Below, in pieces: positions 8,850-18,385 of a stretch of 64,000 nucleotides of DNA. The notes under the pieces are model-generated. The model did not search any database, was not told the origin of the DNA, and saw nothing but the letters and a program-made list of their open reading frames with translations. The position numbers and the translations under genes are program-made. Source of the DNA: Firmicutes bacterium UBA1422 (GTDB taxonomy: Bacteria > Bacillota > Clostridia > Peptostreptococcales > Anaerovoracaceae); assembly GCA_002304835.1 (NCBI GenBank), contig DBPK01000028.1, forward strand, positions 28,582 to 92,581, given 5' to 3'. Position 1 is the first letter of the stretch. The number at the start of each line of letters is the position of its first letter.

Positions 8850-9831
8850 GTTTTCTGTCTCGTCCCATCAGCTCCTCTGCAGCTTCTTTTGCACTGATTT
8901 CTCCTTTTATTATTCTGTATATGCCTTCTGTTATGGGCATTTCAACTTCTGCTTTTTTTGCCAGTTCATATGCCGCTTCTGTTGTGAACATTCCCTCCAC
9001 GACCATGCCGACTTTTTTTGTGGCCTCTTCGGGCTTCATCCCTTCTCCTATCATTATTCCGCATCTTCTGTTTCTCGAATGCATACTTGTGCAGGTAACA
9101 ATAAGATCTCCCACTCCGGCAAGCCCCAGAAATGTTTCTTTTTCCGCACCCAAAGCTATGCCCAATCTGGATATCTCGGCCATGCCCCTTGTCATAAGTG
9201 CCGCCTTGGCATTGTCACCGAATCCTACCCCATCGGATATGCCGGCTCCTAAAGCTATGATATTTTTGAGGGAACCTCCAAGTTCCACTCCCACTACATC
9301 ATCATTTGTGTATACTCTGAACCTATCTGTAATGAAAATGTCCTGTATGTATTCAGCCAGTTTTCTGTCTCTTGAGGCTACAGAGACTGTGGTTGGTAAA
9401 AGTTTCCCCACTTCTTCAGCATGAGAAGGCCCGGATAAAACCACATATTTTACTCCCGGCATAAGTTCTTCCGCCACTTCAGACATCCTGCAGAGAGTTT
9501 TCTGTTCTATGCCCTTTGCCACATTGACTATGACCATATCTTCAGTTATATACGGCATTGCGCCTTTGAACGCACTTCTGAAATGCTGTGCCGGCGCAGA
9601 AAACAAAACGATATCAGCATAGCTTATTGCCTCTTCTGCAGTATCTGCCATTTGAAGATTATCATTGAACTTTATGCCCGGAAGATATCTTACATTCTCT
9701 CTGTTCTTTTTGCATTCTTCCAGATGCACGGAATCAAGATCCCATATCTTGACTTCATGTCCCTTACTTCCAAGGGTTATTGCCAGGGCTGTTCCCCAGC
9801 TTCCCGCACCGATAACTCCTATTTTTTTCAT
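8836..9831 (-). CDS. gpsA: Glycerol-3-phosphate dehydrogenase [NAD(P)+]
   Basis: Makes sn-glycerol 3-phosphate from dihydroxyacetone phosphate for phospholipid synthesis. The N-terminal Rossmann motif GAGSWGTALA is at residues 7-16. The C-terminal catalytic half includes the ELGGSLKNIIALGAG stretch with the catalytic lysine and GLAGVGDLIVTCTS. The ATG at 9831 is chosen because GGAGG lies six bases upstream and it overlaps the plsY stop as ATGA; a much longer upstream frame is spurious. PlsY, the next enzyme to use the product, is the adjacent gene. Confidence 0.97.
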   Translation of the reverse strand: MKKIGVIGAGSWGTALAITLGSKGHEVKIWDLDSVHLEECKKNRENVRYLPGIKFNDNLQMADTAEEAISYADIVLFSAPAQHFRSAFKGAMPYITEDMVIVNVAKGIEQKTLCRMSEVAEELMPGVKYVVLSGPSHAEEVGKLLPTTVSVASRDRKLAEYIQDIFITDRFRVYTNDDVVGVELGGSLKNIIALGAGISDGVGFGDNAKAALMTRGMAEISRLGIALGAEKETFLGLAGVGDLIVTCTSMHSRNRRCGIMIGEGMKPEEATKKVGMVVEGMFTTEAAYELAKKAEVEMPITEGIYRIIKGEISAKEAAEELMGRDRKHEKE

Positions 9832-10460
9832 GATTTTCCTCCAAAATTTATCCTTGGTTCTTCGCCTTTTACAAGTCTTATTATGTTGCTTCTGTGTGAA
9901 AAAAGTACTAGCGCTCCAAGTAAACATGCAATAACTATTAATTTCGGCATAAAGAACCATGCTATAAAGGGCAGTGTCACCGCCCCTACTATGGATCCCA
10001 CCGATGCTCTTCTTGATATGAATGCTCCCGCTGCCACAAGGGCAAGAGCAGTAAGCCCCATTAGCGGCTCCAGGGCCGTAAGCGTGCCGAAAATAGTTGC
10101 AACGCCCTTCCCGCCTTTGAACCTGAGGAGAACCGGCCATATATGTCCTGCTGTCACGGAAGGGGCACAAAGCATGGCTGCCGGGATCCCCGCCGCATAG
10201 TAGCCTATCAGAACTGCAGCCACTCCCTTAAGAACATCCACAGCCAGTGTCAGCACTGCAGCCTTTGCTCCAAGTACCCTCAATACATTAGTAGTGCCTG
10301 CATTGCCGCTGCCTTCTTTTTTTATGTCTATCCCCATGATCCTTCCTATAATGGTTGCAGGAGAAATATTCCCTATAAAATAGGCCAATATCATGGTAAT
10401 GACAGTGATCAATTTGATTCTTATATCATCTGTCTCGTATCCGGTAAAAAATTCATACAT
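9828..10460 (-). CDS. plsY: Acyl-phosphate:glycerol-3-phosphate acyltransferase
   Basis: Membrane acyltransferase that makes lysophosphatidic acid from acyl-phosphate (the PlsX product) and glycerol 3-phosphate (the GpsA product). Conserved loops are visible: GSGNAGTTNVLR, GHIWPVLLRFKGGKGVAT and a final FSHRSNIIRL. Five to seven hydrophobic segments are present. The start at 10460 overlaps the der stop by eight bases. With plsX and gpsA in the same operon, the whole first step of phospholipid synthesis is co-expressed. Confidence 0.95.
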   Translation of the reverse strand: MYEFFTGYETDDIRIKLITVITMILAYFIGNISPATIIGRIMGIDIKKEGSGNAGTTNVLRVLGAKAAVLTLAVDVLKGVAAVLIGYYAAGIPAAMLCAPSVTAGHIWPVLLRFKGGKGVATIFGTLTALEPLMGLTALALVAAGAFISRRASVGSIVGAVTLPFIAWFFMPKLIVIACLLGALVLFSHRSNIIRLVKGEEPRINFGGKS

Positions 10461-11778
10461 TATCTTTTTCACCCTTCTCTCTGAAAACAAATTTGATAGA
10501 TGTTCCGCTGAATCCGTAAACATCTCTTATCCTGTTCTCCAAGTATCTGGAATAAGAAAAATGCATAAGAGCTCTGGAGTTTACTTGGAAGGAAAACAGC
10601 GGAGGTTTTATCCCTACCTGAGCTGCATAATATATCTTAAGCCTTTTGCCTTTATCAGCAGGAGGCTGCTTCATCATAATTGCATCTGCGATCAGACTGT
10701 TGAGCTGCCCAGTGGGGACCCTCATTGCCCTGCTTTCGGCAACGCTTTTAGCAAAGGCTATGACCCGGTCTATACGCTGCTTCTCTTTGACGGAAATGAA
10801 CACTGAAGGCGCATATGAAAGGAAAGCCATTTCACTGTTGATTTTTTTCTGGAATTCCTTCATAGTTCCTGTCTCTTTGTTTATCATATCCCATTTGTTT
10901 ACTATGATCACTATGCCTTTCCCCGCTTCATGGGCAAGTCCGGCAATTTTTTTGTCCTGTTCTGTCACTCCGTCCTGTGCATCTATCATTACCAGGCAGA
11001 CATCACATCTTTCTATTGATGCCACCGCTCTTATTACACTGTATCTTTCTATATTCTCGTTTACTTTACTTCTGCGTCTTATTCCCGCCGTATCTATCAA
11101 GAGATACTTATCTCCGTCCTTTTCAAATGGGGTATCGATAGAATCTCTTGTGGTACCGGCTACAGGCGATACTATAACTCTGTTTTCCCCCAGTATCTCA
11201 TTTATCAAGGAAGACTTGCCCACATTGGGTTTGCCTGTAACTGCTATCCTTATCAGATCTTCTTCCTGCTGATCCGTATCTTCGGGGAAATTCTCGATCA
11301 CTATATCAAGCAGATCTCCTATGCCCAGCATGTTTTCTGCAGATATGGCTATCGGCTCTCCAAGTCCCAGTTCATAAAAGTCATAAAAGTCAGGGGGTGT
11401 CTTGGCAGTATCTATCTTATTGACCACAAGAACGACTTTTTTGCCTGTCATTCTGAGCATCTGAGCCACATCTCTGTCATCGGCTGTAAGCCCTTCTCTT
11501 CCGTCGGTCATAAAAAGGATTACATCAGAGGTATCCATTGCTATCTCCGCCTGCTCTCTCATACTGACAGGTATCACCTCTTCGCTTCCCGCATCGATGC
11601 CTCCCGTATCTATTATCCCAAATATTATATTTCTCCATTCGGCTTCGGCGTATATCCTGTCTCTTGTTACGCCCGGTGTGTCTTCGACTATGGAGACTCT
11701 TCGTCCCACCACCTTATTGAAAAAAGTGGATTTGCCCACATTGGGCCTTCCCACAACGGCAACCAGGGGTTTACTCAT
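10453..11778 (-). CDS. der: Ribosome-associated GTPase Der (EngA)
   Basis: Tandem-GTPase factor for 50S ribosome maturation. Two G domains are seen in order: G1 GRPNVGKSTFFN (residues 10-21) with DTPG and NKID, then G1 GKPNVGKSSLIN near residue 182 with DTAG and NKWD. The KH-like C-terminal domain follows. The ATG at 11778 is used, since the codon before it is TTG. Its 5' end overlaps the ftsY stop by eight bases. Confidence 0.97.
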   Translation of the reverse strand: MSKPLVAVVGRPNVGKSTFFNKVVGRRVSIVEDTPGVTRDRIYAEAEWRNIIFGIIDTGGIDAGSEEVIPVSMREQAEIAMDTSDVILFMTDGREGLTADDRDVAQMLRMTGKKVVLVVNKIDTAKTPPDFYDFYELGLGEPIAISAENMLGIGDLLDIVIENFPEDTDQQEEDLIRIAVTGKPNVGKSSLINEILGENRVIVSPVAGTTRDSIDTPFEKDGDKYLLIDTAGIRRRSKVNENIERYSVIRAVASIERCDVCLVMIDAQDGVTEQDKKIAGLAHEAGKGIVIIVNKWDMINKETGTMKEFQKKINSEMAFLSYAPSVFISVKEKQRIDRVIAFAKSVAESRAMRVPTGQLNSLIADAIMMKQPPADKGKRLKIYYAAQVGIKPPLFSFQVNSRALMHFSYSRYLENRIRDVYGFSGTSIKFVFREKGEKDNV

Positions 11779-12670
11779 CAAATATACCCCCTATAAACTC
11801 TTGTGCTACAAATTTCTGAAGGTCTTCTATGGTTTCTCCTGTACCGACGAATTTTATCGGCATATCAAATTCATCGGCTATTGTCAAAGCGATTCCGCCT
11901 TTTGCGGTTCCGTCAAGTTTTGTTATTACAATTCCCGTTATATCTGTTATGCTGCTGAACTCTCTTGCCTGGGAAACGGCATTTTTCCCTGTGGTGGCAT
12001 CAAGTACCAAAAGGTTCTCTCTGGATGCTTCAGGAAATTCTCTTTCTATTACTTTGTCCATTTTTGAAAGTTCCGCCATAAGATTCTTTTTGTTTTGCAG
12101 TCTGCCTGCAGTATCGCAGATAAGGACATCTGTTCCTTTGGATTTTGCCGACATTATTGCATCAAATATAACAGCAGAAGGGTCTGCTCCTTCTCTGTGG
12201 ATTATCACGTTGACTCCCGCCTTCCTAGCCCATATGGAAAGTTGTTCTCCCGCAGCGGCTCTGAAGGTATCTGCCGCCGCCAACAGAACTGTTTTGCCCT
12301 GCTTATTGAGCTTGTGTGTCAGTTTCCCTATGGTAGTGGTTTTTCCGCCTCCGTTTATGCCTATCATAAGTATGATCATGGGATACTCTTCTGATAGATC
12401 GTGTCTCTTTCCTTTATCCACCAGAGAGATCATTATTTCTTTTAAACGTTCTCTTACTTTTTCCGGCGTGTCAAGGCGATCCTTTCTTACATCTTCCCTT
12501 AAGGCATCTACTATCTTTTCCGTTGTTTCCATACCTATATCGGATGTTATCAGGATCTCTTCTATATCTTCCAGCAATTCATCATCGATTGAAGGTCTTG
12601 CCATTATGGCATCGGAAAGCCTTCTTGACATTCTGCCGAAAAAACTTTTTTGTTGTTTCTCAAGAGTCAT
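11771..12670 (-). CDS. ftsY: Signal recognition particle receptor FtsY
   Basis: SRP receptor GTPase that docks ribosome-SRP complexes at the membrane. It is a compact NG-domain version of 299 residues without the long acidic A domain of enterobacterial FtsY. Motifs: G1 GINGGGKTTT near residue 104, the ADTFRAAAGEQL insertion-box motif, DTAGR and TKLDGTAKGG. It begins 42 bases after the smc stop, and the smc-ftsY adjacency is common in Firmicutes. Confidence 0.97.
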   Translation of the reverse strand: MTLEKQQKSFFGRMSRRLSDAIMARPSIDDELLEDIEEILITSDIGMETTEKIVDALREDVRKDRLDTPEKVRERLKEIMISLVDKGKRHDLSEEYPMIILMIGINGGGKTTTIGKLTHKLNKQGKTVLLAAADTFRAAAGEQLSIWARKAGVNVIIHREGADPSAVIFDAIMSAKSKGTDVLICDTAGRLQNKKNLMAELSKMDKVIEREFPEASRENLLVLDATTGKNAVSQAREFSSITDITGIVITKLDGTAKGGIALTIADEFDMPIKFVGTGETIEDLQKFVAQEFIGGIFDE

Positions 12671-12712
12671 TTTTTCTTCCTTTTTTGACTGCCTTTTATT
12701 ACCCGGGCAGTT

Positions 12713-15700
12713 TTACATAAGAGGTTCTTCCCCAAGGGAAAGAGAATATATCTTTGATATGCCCCTTTCCGGCATGGTTACTCCGTACATCACATCTGCA
12801 TGTTCCATGGTCGCCTTCTGATGAGTTATAAGGGTGAACTGTATGTCATCAAAATTCTTGAGATAATTTGCAAATATATCTATGTTGCTGTCATCAAGAG
12901 CAGCTTCCACCTCATCAAGTATGCAGCAGGGAGTCGGTTTTGTCTTTAAGACGGCAAACATAAGCGCTATTGCGGTCATTGTTTTTTCTCCTCCCGAAAG
13001 AAGATTTATATGTCTCAGCTGTTTGCCCGGCGGCTGTGCCGTTATTTCTATTACGGCATTCAAGGGGTCTTCTTCGTTATCAAGCCTTATATTCGCCGTT
13101 CCCCCACCAAAAAATTCTTTGAAAACCATTTCAAAGTTTTCAGCTATCCGGTCGAAACTCTCTTTGAATCTTGCCTTTATTATTTTGTCCATGTCTTCTA
13201 TGATCTTTAGGAGTTCATTCATGGATGTCTCGATGTCGTTTTTTTGTCCGTTAAGAAAATCATATCTTTCTTTTACTGTTTTGTACTCCTTTATCGCTCC
13301 AACGTTCACTTCTCCCAGTTCTTTGATCCTTGTTTTTATTTCTCTGTTTTCTTTTACTGCAGGAGCCATTATAAAATCCTGTTTCTTGAACTCTATAGCC
13401 TGTATGTAGGATATCTCGAATTCCTCCCAAAGTTTTTCCTTATAGTTTTCCAGTTGGGTTTCCTGTCTTGCTATCCTTATCTCGGCTTCATACTTATTGT
13501 TCTGCAATGCCGTTATTTTTTTGAGCAGTTCTTCTCTTTCTTGAGAAGCCAGACTCATACTTTTACTCGTACTGCTTTTTTCAACGTTCATTTCTTCAAG
13601 CTCTTTGCTTAAACGTTCTTTTTCTTCTTCTTTATCATGTACAAGTCCTTCATTGCTGCTGACTCCCGAAAGAATGCTTTCCCTTTCTTTTTTCAGCTGT
13701 TCCAGTTCTCCGGTCTTTATCTCTTTTTCTTTCTCTGCCTCTTTTATAGTCTCATTTATTCTGTTTACAATGGCATCTATCTTTGTTTTTTCGCTTTCTG
13801 CGGCGCCAAGTGCGATCTTTGCCCCGGTTATTTCTTCTGAGGCAGCATCCGCTGTTTGCTTTTCTTTCTCGATCATTTCCGAAAGATTTTCGATTTCTCT
13901 TTCTGTTTTTTTGATTTCTCCTTCGAGTTCTTTTGATTCTATGTCCAGTTTTTTGACTGTCTCATCAGAAAGCGTCTGTTCTCTGTCTATATTTGCAAGT
14001 TCTCTCTGCCATTTTTCGCTGCTGTTTTCAAAATCATCAAGGGCTGTCTGCATCACTTTTACTTCATTTTCACCGGCAAAAAATTCTCTTTCCTTTTCTC
14101 TGAAAATCTCTTCATTCTCTTTTATCACCATAACTTTTTCTTCAAGAGCTCTACACATGTTCGACTGTTCCTCTTCAAGTTTTTGTTTTTCGGAACTCAT
14201 TTCCTTAAGGCGTGTTTCCATTTTGGTGATTTCTGCTTTTCTTTCCAGTAGATTTGCTGTTTTGTTTTTGTATCTGCCCCCTGTTATTGCTCCTCCTGAA
14301 TTTATTATTTCTCCTTCAAGGGTGACATACCTTAAGCTGCCGCCCGTCTTCTTTGACATAAGTATAGCATTGTCCATATTATCTGCTATTACGACTCTGC
14401 CCAGCAGGTACTCCATAACATTTTTGTATTTCTGATCAAAGCCGATCCGGTCTGCTGCATACCCCATAAACCCGGGCATTTTTGTCAGATCATCCCGATT
14501 TTCTTTTCTTCCGGGCCTTATGGAGTCCATGGGAAGAAAGGTCAGTCTGCCTGCTTTATTTTGTTTCAGCTGATTTATTGATTCCCTTGCGGCCCTGTCA
14601 TTCTCGCATATTATGTTTTGAAGGGCTGCCCCAAGAGCTGTCTCCATGGCCACTTCATATCCTTCGGGTACATTTATAAGCTCCGCAACAACACCGTGTA
14701 TCCCTCCTATTTCTGATCTCATTATGAACTTCACTGCATTGTTGTAACCCTCATAATTGCTTTCCATTTCTTCTATTGTCTTTTTTCTGGATGAAAGCCT
14801 GCTTATTTCAATTTTCAGTTCTTCAAGTTTCCCTGCAAGAGACCTCTCTTTTTGGATCACATCATTGTAACTCTTTCTTGTTTTTTCGGTATCTTCTCTT
14901 ATTCTGTCCATTTCAGAGCTTAATGAATCTCTTTTGGCCTTTGCGTCTTTTAGGGAAGATATTGCACTTATGCTATTGCTCTCTCCACTTTCTTTTTGTT
15001 CAAGCACTTCCACGCGACGGTTCTTCAATGTGTCTTTCAAATTCTGCAGACTCTTCATTTCGGCTTTTTTTGAACTTATGTCCCCGTGAAGACTGAAAAG
15101 TCTTTCCTTCAGCCGCTCTGTTTCCTCTATTTTTTCATTTAATCCTTCATATATTTCTGTATGATCTGCTATCTTCTCTTCAAGGACATCGGAAAGCAGG
15201 GCAAGCTCTCTTTCTATACGATCTTTGCTTTCAAACTGTTCTTTTGAATCATTTTTTTCTTTGCTTAGCTTTTCTTCTAATACGGCTATTTCCATAAGAA
15301 GCCTTCTGTTGTTCTTCTCTATGGAAGCAAGCCTTTCGCCGTTTACTTCGCTTCTGTTCACCAGCGAATTGATTTCTTCTATTATATCAAGTAGCCTGGC
15401 TCTTCTTTCATTACACTTTTTTTCCAGCTCTTCGTTTTTTTCTCTGTCTTTCTCCAGATTTTTTTCTATCTTTTCTGCCGAGGTTCTGATTCCCTCAAGC
15501 TCATTTTGCAGGGCTCCGGCATCATCTTTGAATTCCCGGTTTTTCTTTTCGATGTTTTCTATATTCTTAAGGGTTATATTTATTTCAAGTTCTTTATATC
15601 TGTCTCTGAGTTCAAGATATAATGCGGCCTTCTCGCTGTCCTCTTTCAGTCCGCCTATCCTTCCCTCTATCTCTCTTATTATGTCATTGACCCTTTCCAT

Positions 15701-16261
15701 GTTAGAGGTTGTTGATGAGAGTTTTCTTTCGGCTTCCGCTTTTTTTGTTCTGTAGCTTACTATACCGGCAGTTTCTTCAAAAATGTCACGGATACTATCT
15801 GACTTGTTGCTTATTATATCAGCTATCTGCCCCTGGCCTATAAGTGAATATCCATCAACACCTATACCGGTATCCATAAGAAGCTCCCTTATATCCCTCA
15901 TCCTGCACTGATTATTGTTTATTGCGTATTCGCTTTCTCCGGAACGATACATCCTTCTTGTTATGGCGACCTCATTGTAATCTATGGGCAGTATGCCCGT
16001 CGAATTGTCTATTACAAGAGTAACTTCTGCCATTCCTCTTGATTTTCGGCTGGATGTTCCTGCAAATATGATATCCTCCATTTTACCGCCCCTTAACATT
16101 TTGGGGCTCTGTTCTCCAAGTACCCATCTTATCGCGTCACTTATATTACTTTTTCCGCTTCCGTTGGGTCCCACTACACATGTTATCCCTTTATCAAATT
16201 CGATAGTTACAGGTTCTGCAAATGACTTGAATCCCTGCATTTCGATACGCTTAAAATACAT
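12713..16261 (-). CDS. smc: Chromosome partition protein SMC
   Basis: Condensin ATPase for chromosome compaction and segregation. Walker A GPNGSGKSN is at about residue 32. Two long charged coiled-coil arms (about 170-500 and 670-1020) flank the hinge, which has EVAMETALGAALQNIICEN near residue 540. The C-terminal head has the signature LSGGEKTMTAIALMFA and Walker B CCILDEVEAALDD. The length of 1182 residues is standard. AAGGAG lies eight bases before the ATG, and the start overlaps the rnc stop. Confidence 0.97.
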   Translation of the reverse strand: MYFKRIEMQGFKSFAEPVTIEFDKGITCVVGPNGSGKSNISDAIRWVLGEQSPKMLRGGKMEDIIFAGTSSRKSRGMAEVTLVIDNSTGILPIDYNEVAITRRMYRSGESEYAINNNQCRMRDIRELLMDTGIGVDGYSLIGQGQIADIISNKSDSIRDIFEETAGIVSYRTKKAEAERKLSSTTSNMERVNDIIREIEGRIGGLKEDSEKAALYLELRDRYKELEINITLKNIENIEKKNREFKDDAGALQNELEGIRTSAEKIEKNLEKDREKNEELEKKCNERRARLLDIIEEINSLVNRSEVNGERLASIEKNNRRLLMEIAVLEEKLSKEKNDSKEQFESKDRIERELALLSDVLEEKIADHTEIYEGLNEKIEETERLKERLFSLHGDISSKKAEMKSLQNLKDTLKNRRVEVLEQKESGESNSISAISSLKDAKAKRDSLSSEMDRIREDTEKTRKSYNDVIQKERSLAGKLEELKIEISRLSSRKKTIEEMESNYEGYNNAVKFIMRSEIGGIHGVVAELINVPEGYEVAMETALGAALQNIICENDRAARESINQLKQNKAGRLTFLPMDSIRPGRKENRDDLTKMPGFMGYAADRIGFDQKYKNVMEYLLGRVVIADNMDNAILMSKKTGGSLRYVTLEGEIINSGGAITGGRYKNKTANLLERKAEITKMETRLKEMSSEKQKLEEEQSNMCRALEEKVMVIKENEEIFREKEREFFAGENEVKVMQTALDDFENSSEKWQRELANIDREQTLSDETVKKLDIESKELEGEIKKTEREIENLSEMIEKEKQTADAASEEITGAKIALGAAESEKTKIDAIVNRINETIKEAEKEKEIKTGELEQLKKERESILSGVSSNEGLVHDKEEEKERLSKELEEMNVEKSSTSKSMSLASQEREELLKKITALQNNKYEAEIRIARQETQLENYKEKLWEEFEISYIQAIEFKKQDFIMAPAVKENREIKTRIKELGEVNVGAIKEYKTVKERYDFLNGQKNDIETSMNELLKIIEDMDKIIKARFKESFDRIAENFEMVFKEFFGGGTANIRLDNEEDPLNAVIEITAQPPGKQLRHINLLSGGEKTMTAIALMFAVLKTKPTPCCILDEVEAALDDSNIDIFANYLKNFDDIQFTLITHQKATMEHADVMYGVTMPERGISKIYSLSLGEEPLM

Positions 16262-16946
16262 TCTGTTTTCTCCTTGCTATGGCCTCTTTTGCAGCATTCT
16301 GCTCGGCCTCTTTCTTGCTTTTGCCGGTACCTTTACCTGCTTCCTGTCCGTCCACAAAAAGATCTACATAAAAGGTTTTGTCATGATCCGGCCCTTCCTC
16401 CCGATCAAGAACATACCCTATTTCAGCGGTACCGCTGCTTTGCACCATTTCCTGAAATTCAGATTTATAGTCACTTTTCAGTTTCCCATCCATGGCCATC
16501 TTCAGGGTTTTTTCAAATAGAGGCAGCACGACCTTTTTGGAGGCGTCGAATCCACCGTCAAGGAATACCGCTCCTATGACCGCTTCCACTGCATCGGCTA
16601 TAATGGAATCCCTGTGTCTTCCCCCGCTTATATCTTCTCCTTTTCCAAGACGAAGTATATCCCCGATATAAAGAGAATTGCCGATTTGGGCAAGAGAAGT
16701 CTCGCAGACCACAAGGGCTCTTGTTTTTGAAAGTTTCCCTTCTTCTCCCGAGGGCATCCTATTGTAAAGCTCTTCACTGATAACTGCATCAAGAAGAGCA
16801 TCCCCCAGAAATTCAAGGCGCTCATTGTCCTTGCCGGGTCCCATGCCCCTTCCTCGGAAAAAAGAGCTGTGAGTCAATGCTTTTTCAAACAGCTCTATAT
16901 CCTTGAAGTAATATCCTATCAGCTGCTGAAATTCAGTCCTGTTCAC
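16251..16946 (-). CDS. rnc: Ribonuclease III
   Basis: Double-stranded RNA endonuclease for rRNA and mRNA processing. The catalytic signature NERLEFLGDALLD is at about residues 41-53, with a second acidic cluster at DAVEAVIGAVFLDGG. The C-terminal double-stranded RNA-binding domain ends with GKGTGKSKKEAEQNAAKEAI. The start is GTG at 16946, with GAGGAG ten bases upstream inside the end of plsX, so the two genes overlap. Confidence 0.97.
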   Translation of the reverse strand: MNRTEFQQLIGYYFKDIELFEKALTHSSFFRGRGMGPGKDNERLEFLGDALLDAVISEELYNRMPSGEEGKLSKTRALVVCETSLAQIGNSLYIGDILRLGKGEDISGGRHRDSIIADAVEAVIGAVFLDGGFDASKKVVLPLFEKTLKMAMDGKLKSDYKSEFQEMVQSSGTAEIGYVLDREEGPDHDKTFYVDLFVDGQEAGKGTGKSKKEAEQNAAKEAIARRKQNVF

Positions 16947-17952
16947 TTATGATTATCTCCTCAATATCCAAAACCGCATTTTGAATAGTATCTACTACAT
17001 TTTCTTCAGCATATGGTATGCCTTTAATTATTGTGTTCTTGACAGCCTTTGCTCCCGAAGAACCGTGCATTTTTATGAGTGGCCCCTTCACTCCCAGTAT
17101 GGGAGCTCCTCCGTATTCGGAATAATCAAATTCAGCTTTCAACTCTTTCATCTTGCCTGCAAGAAAAACCGCACCCAGTTTTGCTTTTGCACCTTCTGTG
17201 AATTTCTTCTTGAGAAGCTTCAGTATGTTCCATGCCAGTCCCTCTGTCAGTTTTAGTATGACATTGCCCACAAAGCCATCACATACTATAACATCACAAA
17301 CACCCTTTGGCACCTCTCTGGCTTCCACATTGCCTATAAAATTGATATGGCTCCTGCCAAGAAGCTCATGGGCGGCCTTTGTAAGTGTGCTGCCTTTGTT
17401 TTCTTCTTCTCCGATATTTACAAGGCCGACCCTGGGGTTTTCTCTGTCAAGGACCTTTTCCATATATATACTTCCCATTATGGCAAATTCCAGCAGATTA
17501 TCAGGTTTGCACTCGGAGTTTGCACCGGCATCGACCAGAAGAGAGGGTATCCCTCCCATCATTGGATATATGGCGGCAATGGCAGGTCTGTCTATTCCCG
17601 GTATCCTGCCGAGGGTAAAAAGGCCTGCTGCCATAAGGGCACCTGTTGATCCGGCAGAAATAAAGATATCCCCTTCTCCTTCTTTAAGCATCCCTATCCC
17701 TTTTACCAGGGAGGAGCCTTTTTTTGTTCTTACCGCTTTGACCGGTGCCTCCTGATTGCTTATTACTTCGTCGGCATTTATGACACGTATCCTGTTTTCA
17801 TCATATTTATACTTTTTCAGTTCTTCATTAATAAGGTCTTCTATGCCTATTATAAATATTTCATCGTCTATTTCTTCTGCAGCTTTCACTGCTCCTTCCA
17901 CGATTGCCGCAGGAGCATTGTCTCCTCCCATTCCGTCAAGAATTATTCTCAT
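16933..17952 (-). CDS. plsX: Phosphate acyltransferase PlsX
   Basis: Converts acyl-ACP to acyl-phosphate, the donor for PlsY. The protein begins MRIILDGMGGDNAP, the family N-terminus, and contains DVIVCDGFVGNVILK near residue 220 and the SEYGGAPILGVKGP segment near 280. The length of 339 residues is normal. A GGAGGTG ribosome site lies inside the end of the upstream acetyltransferase gene. The plsX, plsY and gpsA genes lie in the same operon. Confidence 0.96.
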   Translation of the reverse strand: MRIILDGMGGDNAPAAIVEGAVKAAEEIDDEIFIIGIEDLINEELKKYKYDENRIRVINADEVISNQEAPVKAVRTKKGSSLVKGIGMLKEGEGDIFISAGSTGALMAAGLFTLGRIPGIDRPAIAAIYPMMGGIPSLLVDAGANSECKPDNLLEFAIMGSIYMEKVLDRENPRVGLVNIGEEENKGSTLTKAAHELLGRSHINFIGNVEAREVPKGVCDVIVCDGFVGNVILKLTEGLAWNILKLLKKKFTEGAKAKLGAVFLAGKMKELKAEFDYSEYGGAPILGVKGPLIKMHGSSGAKAVKNTIIKGIPYAEENVVDTIQNAVLDIEEIIISEQD

Positions 17953-18385
17953 TTTTCACCTCCAGAACCATTACCTCAGGTTGGCATTTTTTGCCGTACT
18001 GGGGACATGACAAACAGTCGAAATAGTCCGGACCATCTTGGAAGGATATCGTCTCAAATCCTGCCCTCCTGAAAAAATCGGGAACCTTTGCTGTAAGATA
18101 TATCCTTCTCCCCCCCATCTGCCTGACTTCTTCTATTACTTCCCTCAAAAGGAGCGAACCTTTCCTGTTTCTTCTGCAACTTTGCGAAACGGCTATTCCG
18201 TCCAGTATAAATTCGCCCTTGCTCTTAATAAGCAGAGCCCCTGCAATTATACTTTGCTTCGGACCTTCTTTTATCTGCCACGAACAAACGATGCGATCAT
18301 CGACTTTTCCGTCATCATCATATTCAAGACCGTTTTTTATAAAAAACTCTTTCAGGCTGTTATGGTCTGCGTTTTTTTCCAGCAT
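17936..18385 (-). CDS. GNAT-family acetyltransferase with C-terminal cysteine cluster
   Basis: A 149-residue protein with a GNAT-like core: a hydrophobic strand, GIAVSQSCRRNRKGSLLLREV near residues 68-88 resembling the CoA-pyrophosphate loop (R-x-x-G-x-G/S), and an FFRRAGFE helix-strand typical of the family end. The tail contains CLSCPQYGKKC, three cysteines that could bind a metal. The substrate is unknown. It sits between a lipid kinase and plsX and overlaps both (26 and 17 bases), so it belongs to the operon. AGGAGAAGG precedes the ATG. Confidence 0.75.
   Translation of the reverse strand: MLEKNADHNSLKEFFIKNGLEYDDDGKVDDRIVCSWQIKEGPKQSIIAGALLIKSKGEFILDGIAVSQSCRRNRKGSLLLREVIEEVRQMGGRRIYLTAKVPDFFRRAGFETISFQDGPDYFDCLSCPQYGKKCQPEVMVLEVKNENNS

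Noticed and set aside
13605..14435. Long open plus-strand frames inside smc, rnc, plsX, valS and other minus-strand genes
   Set aside because: They are antisense shadows of strong genes, low in complexity (Ser/Phe/Leu rich) and without ribosome sites or family motifs.
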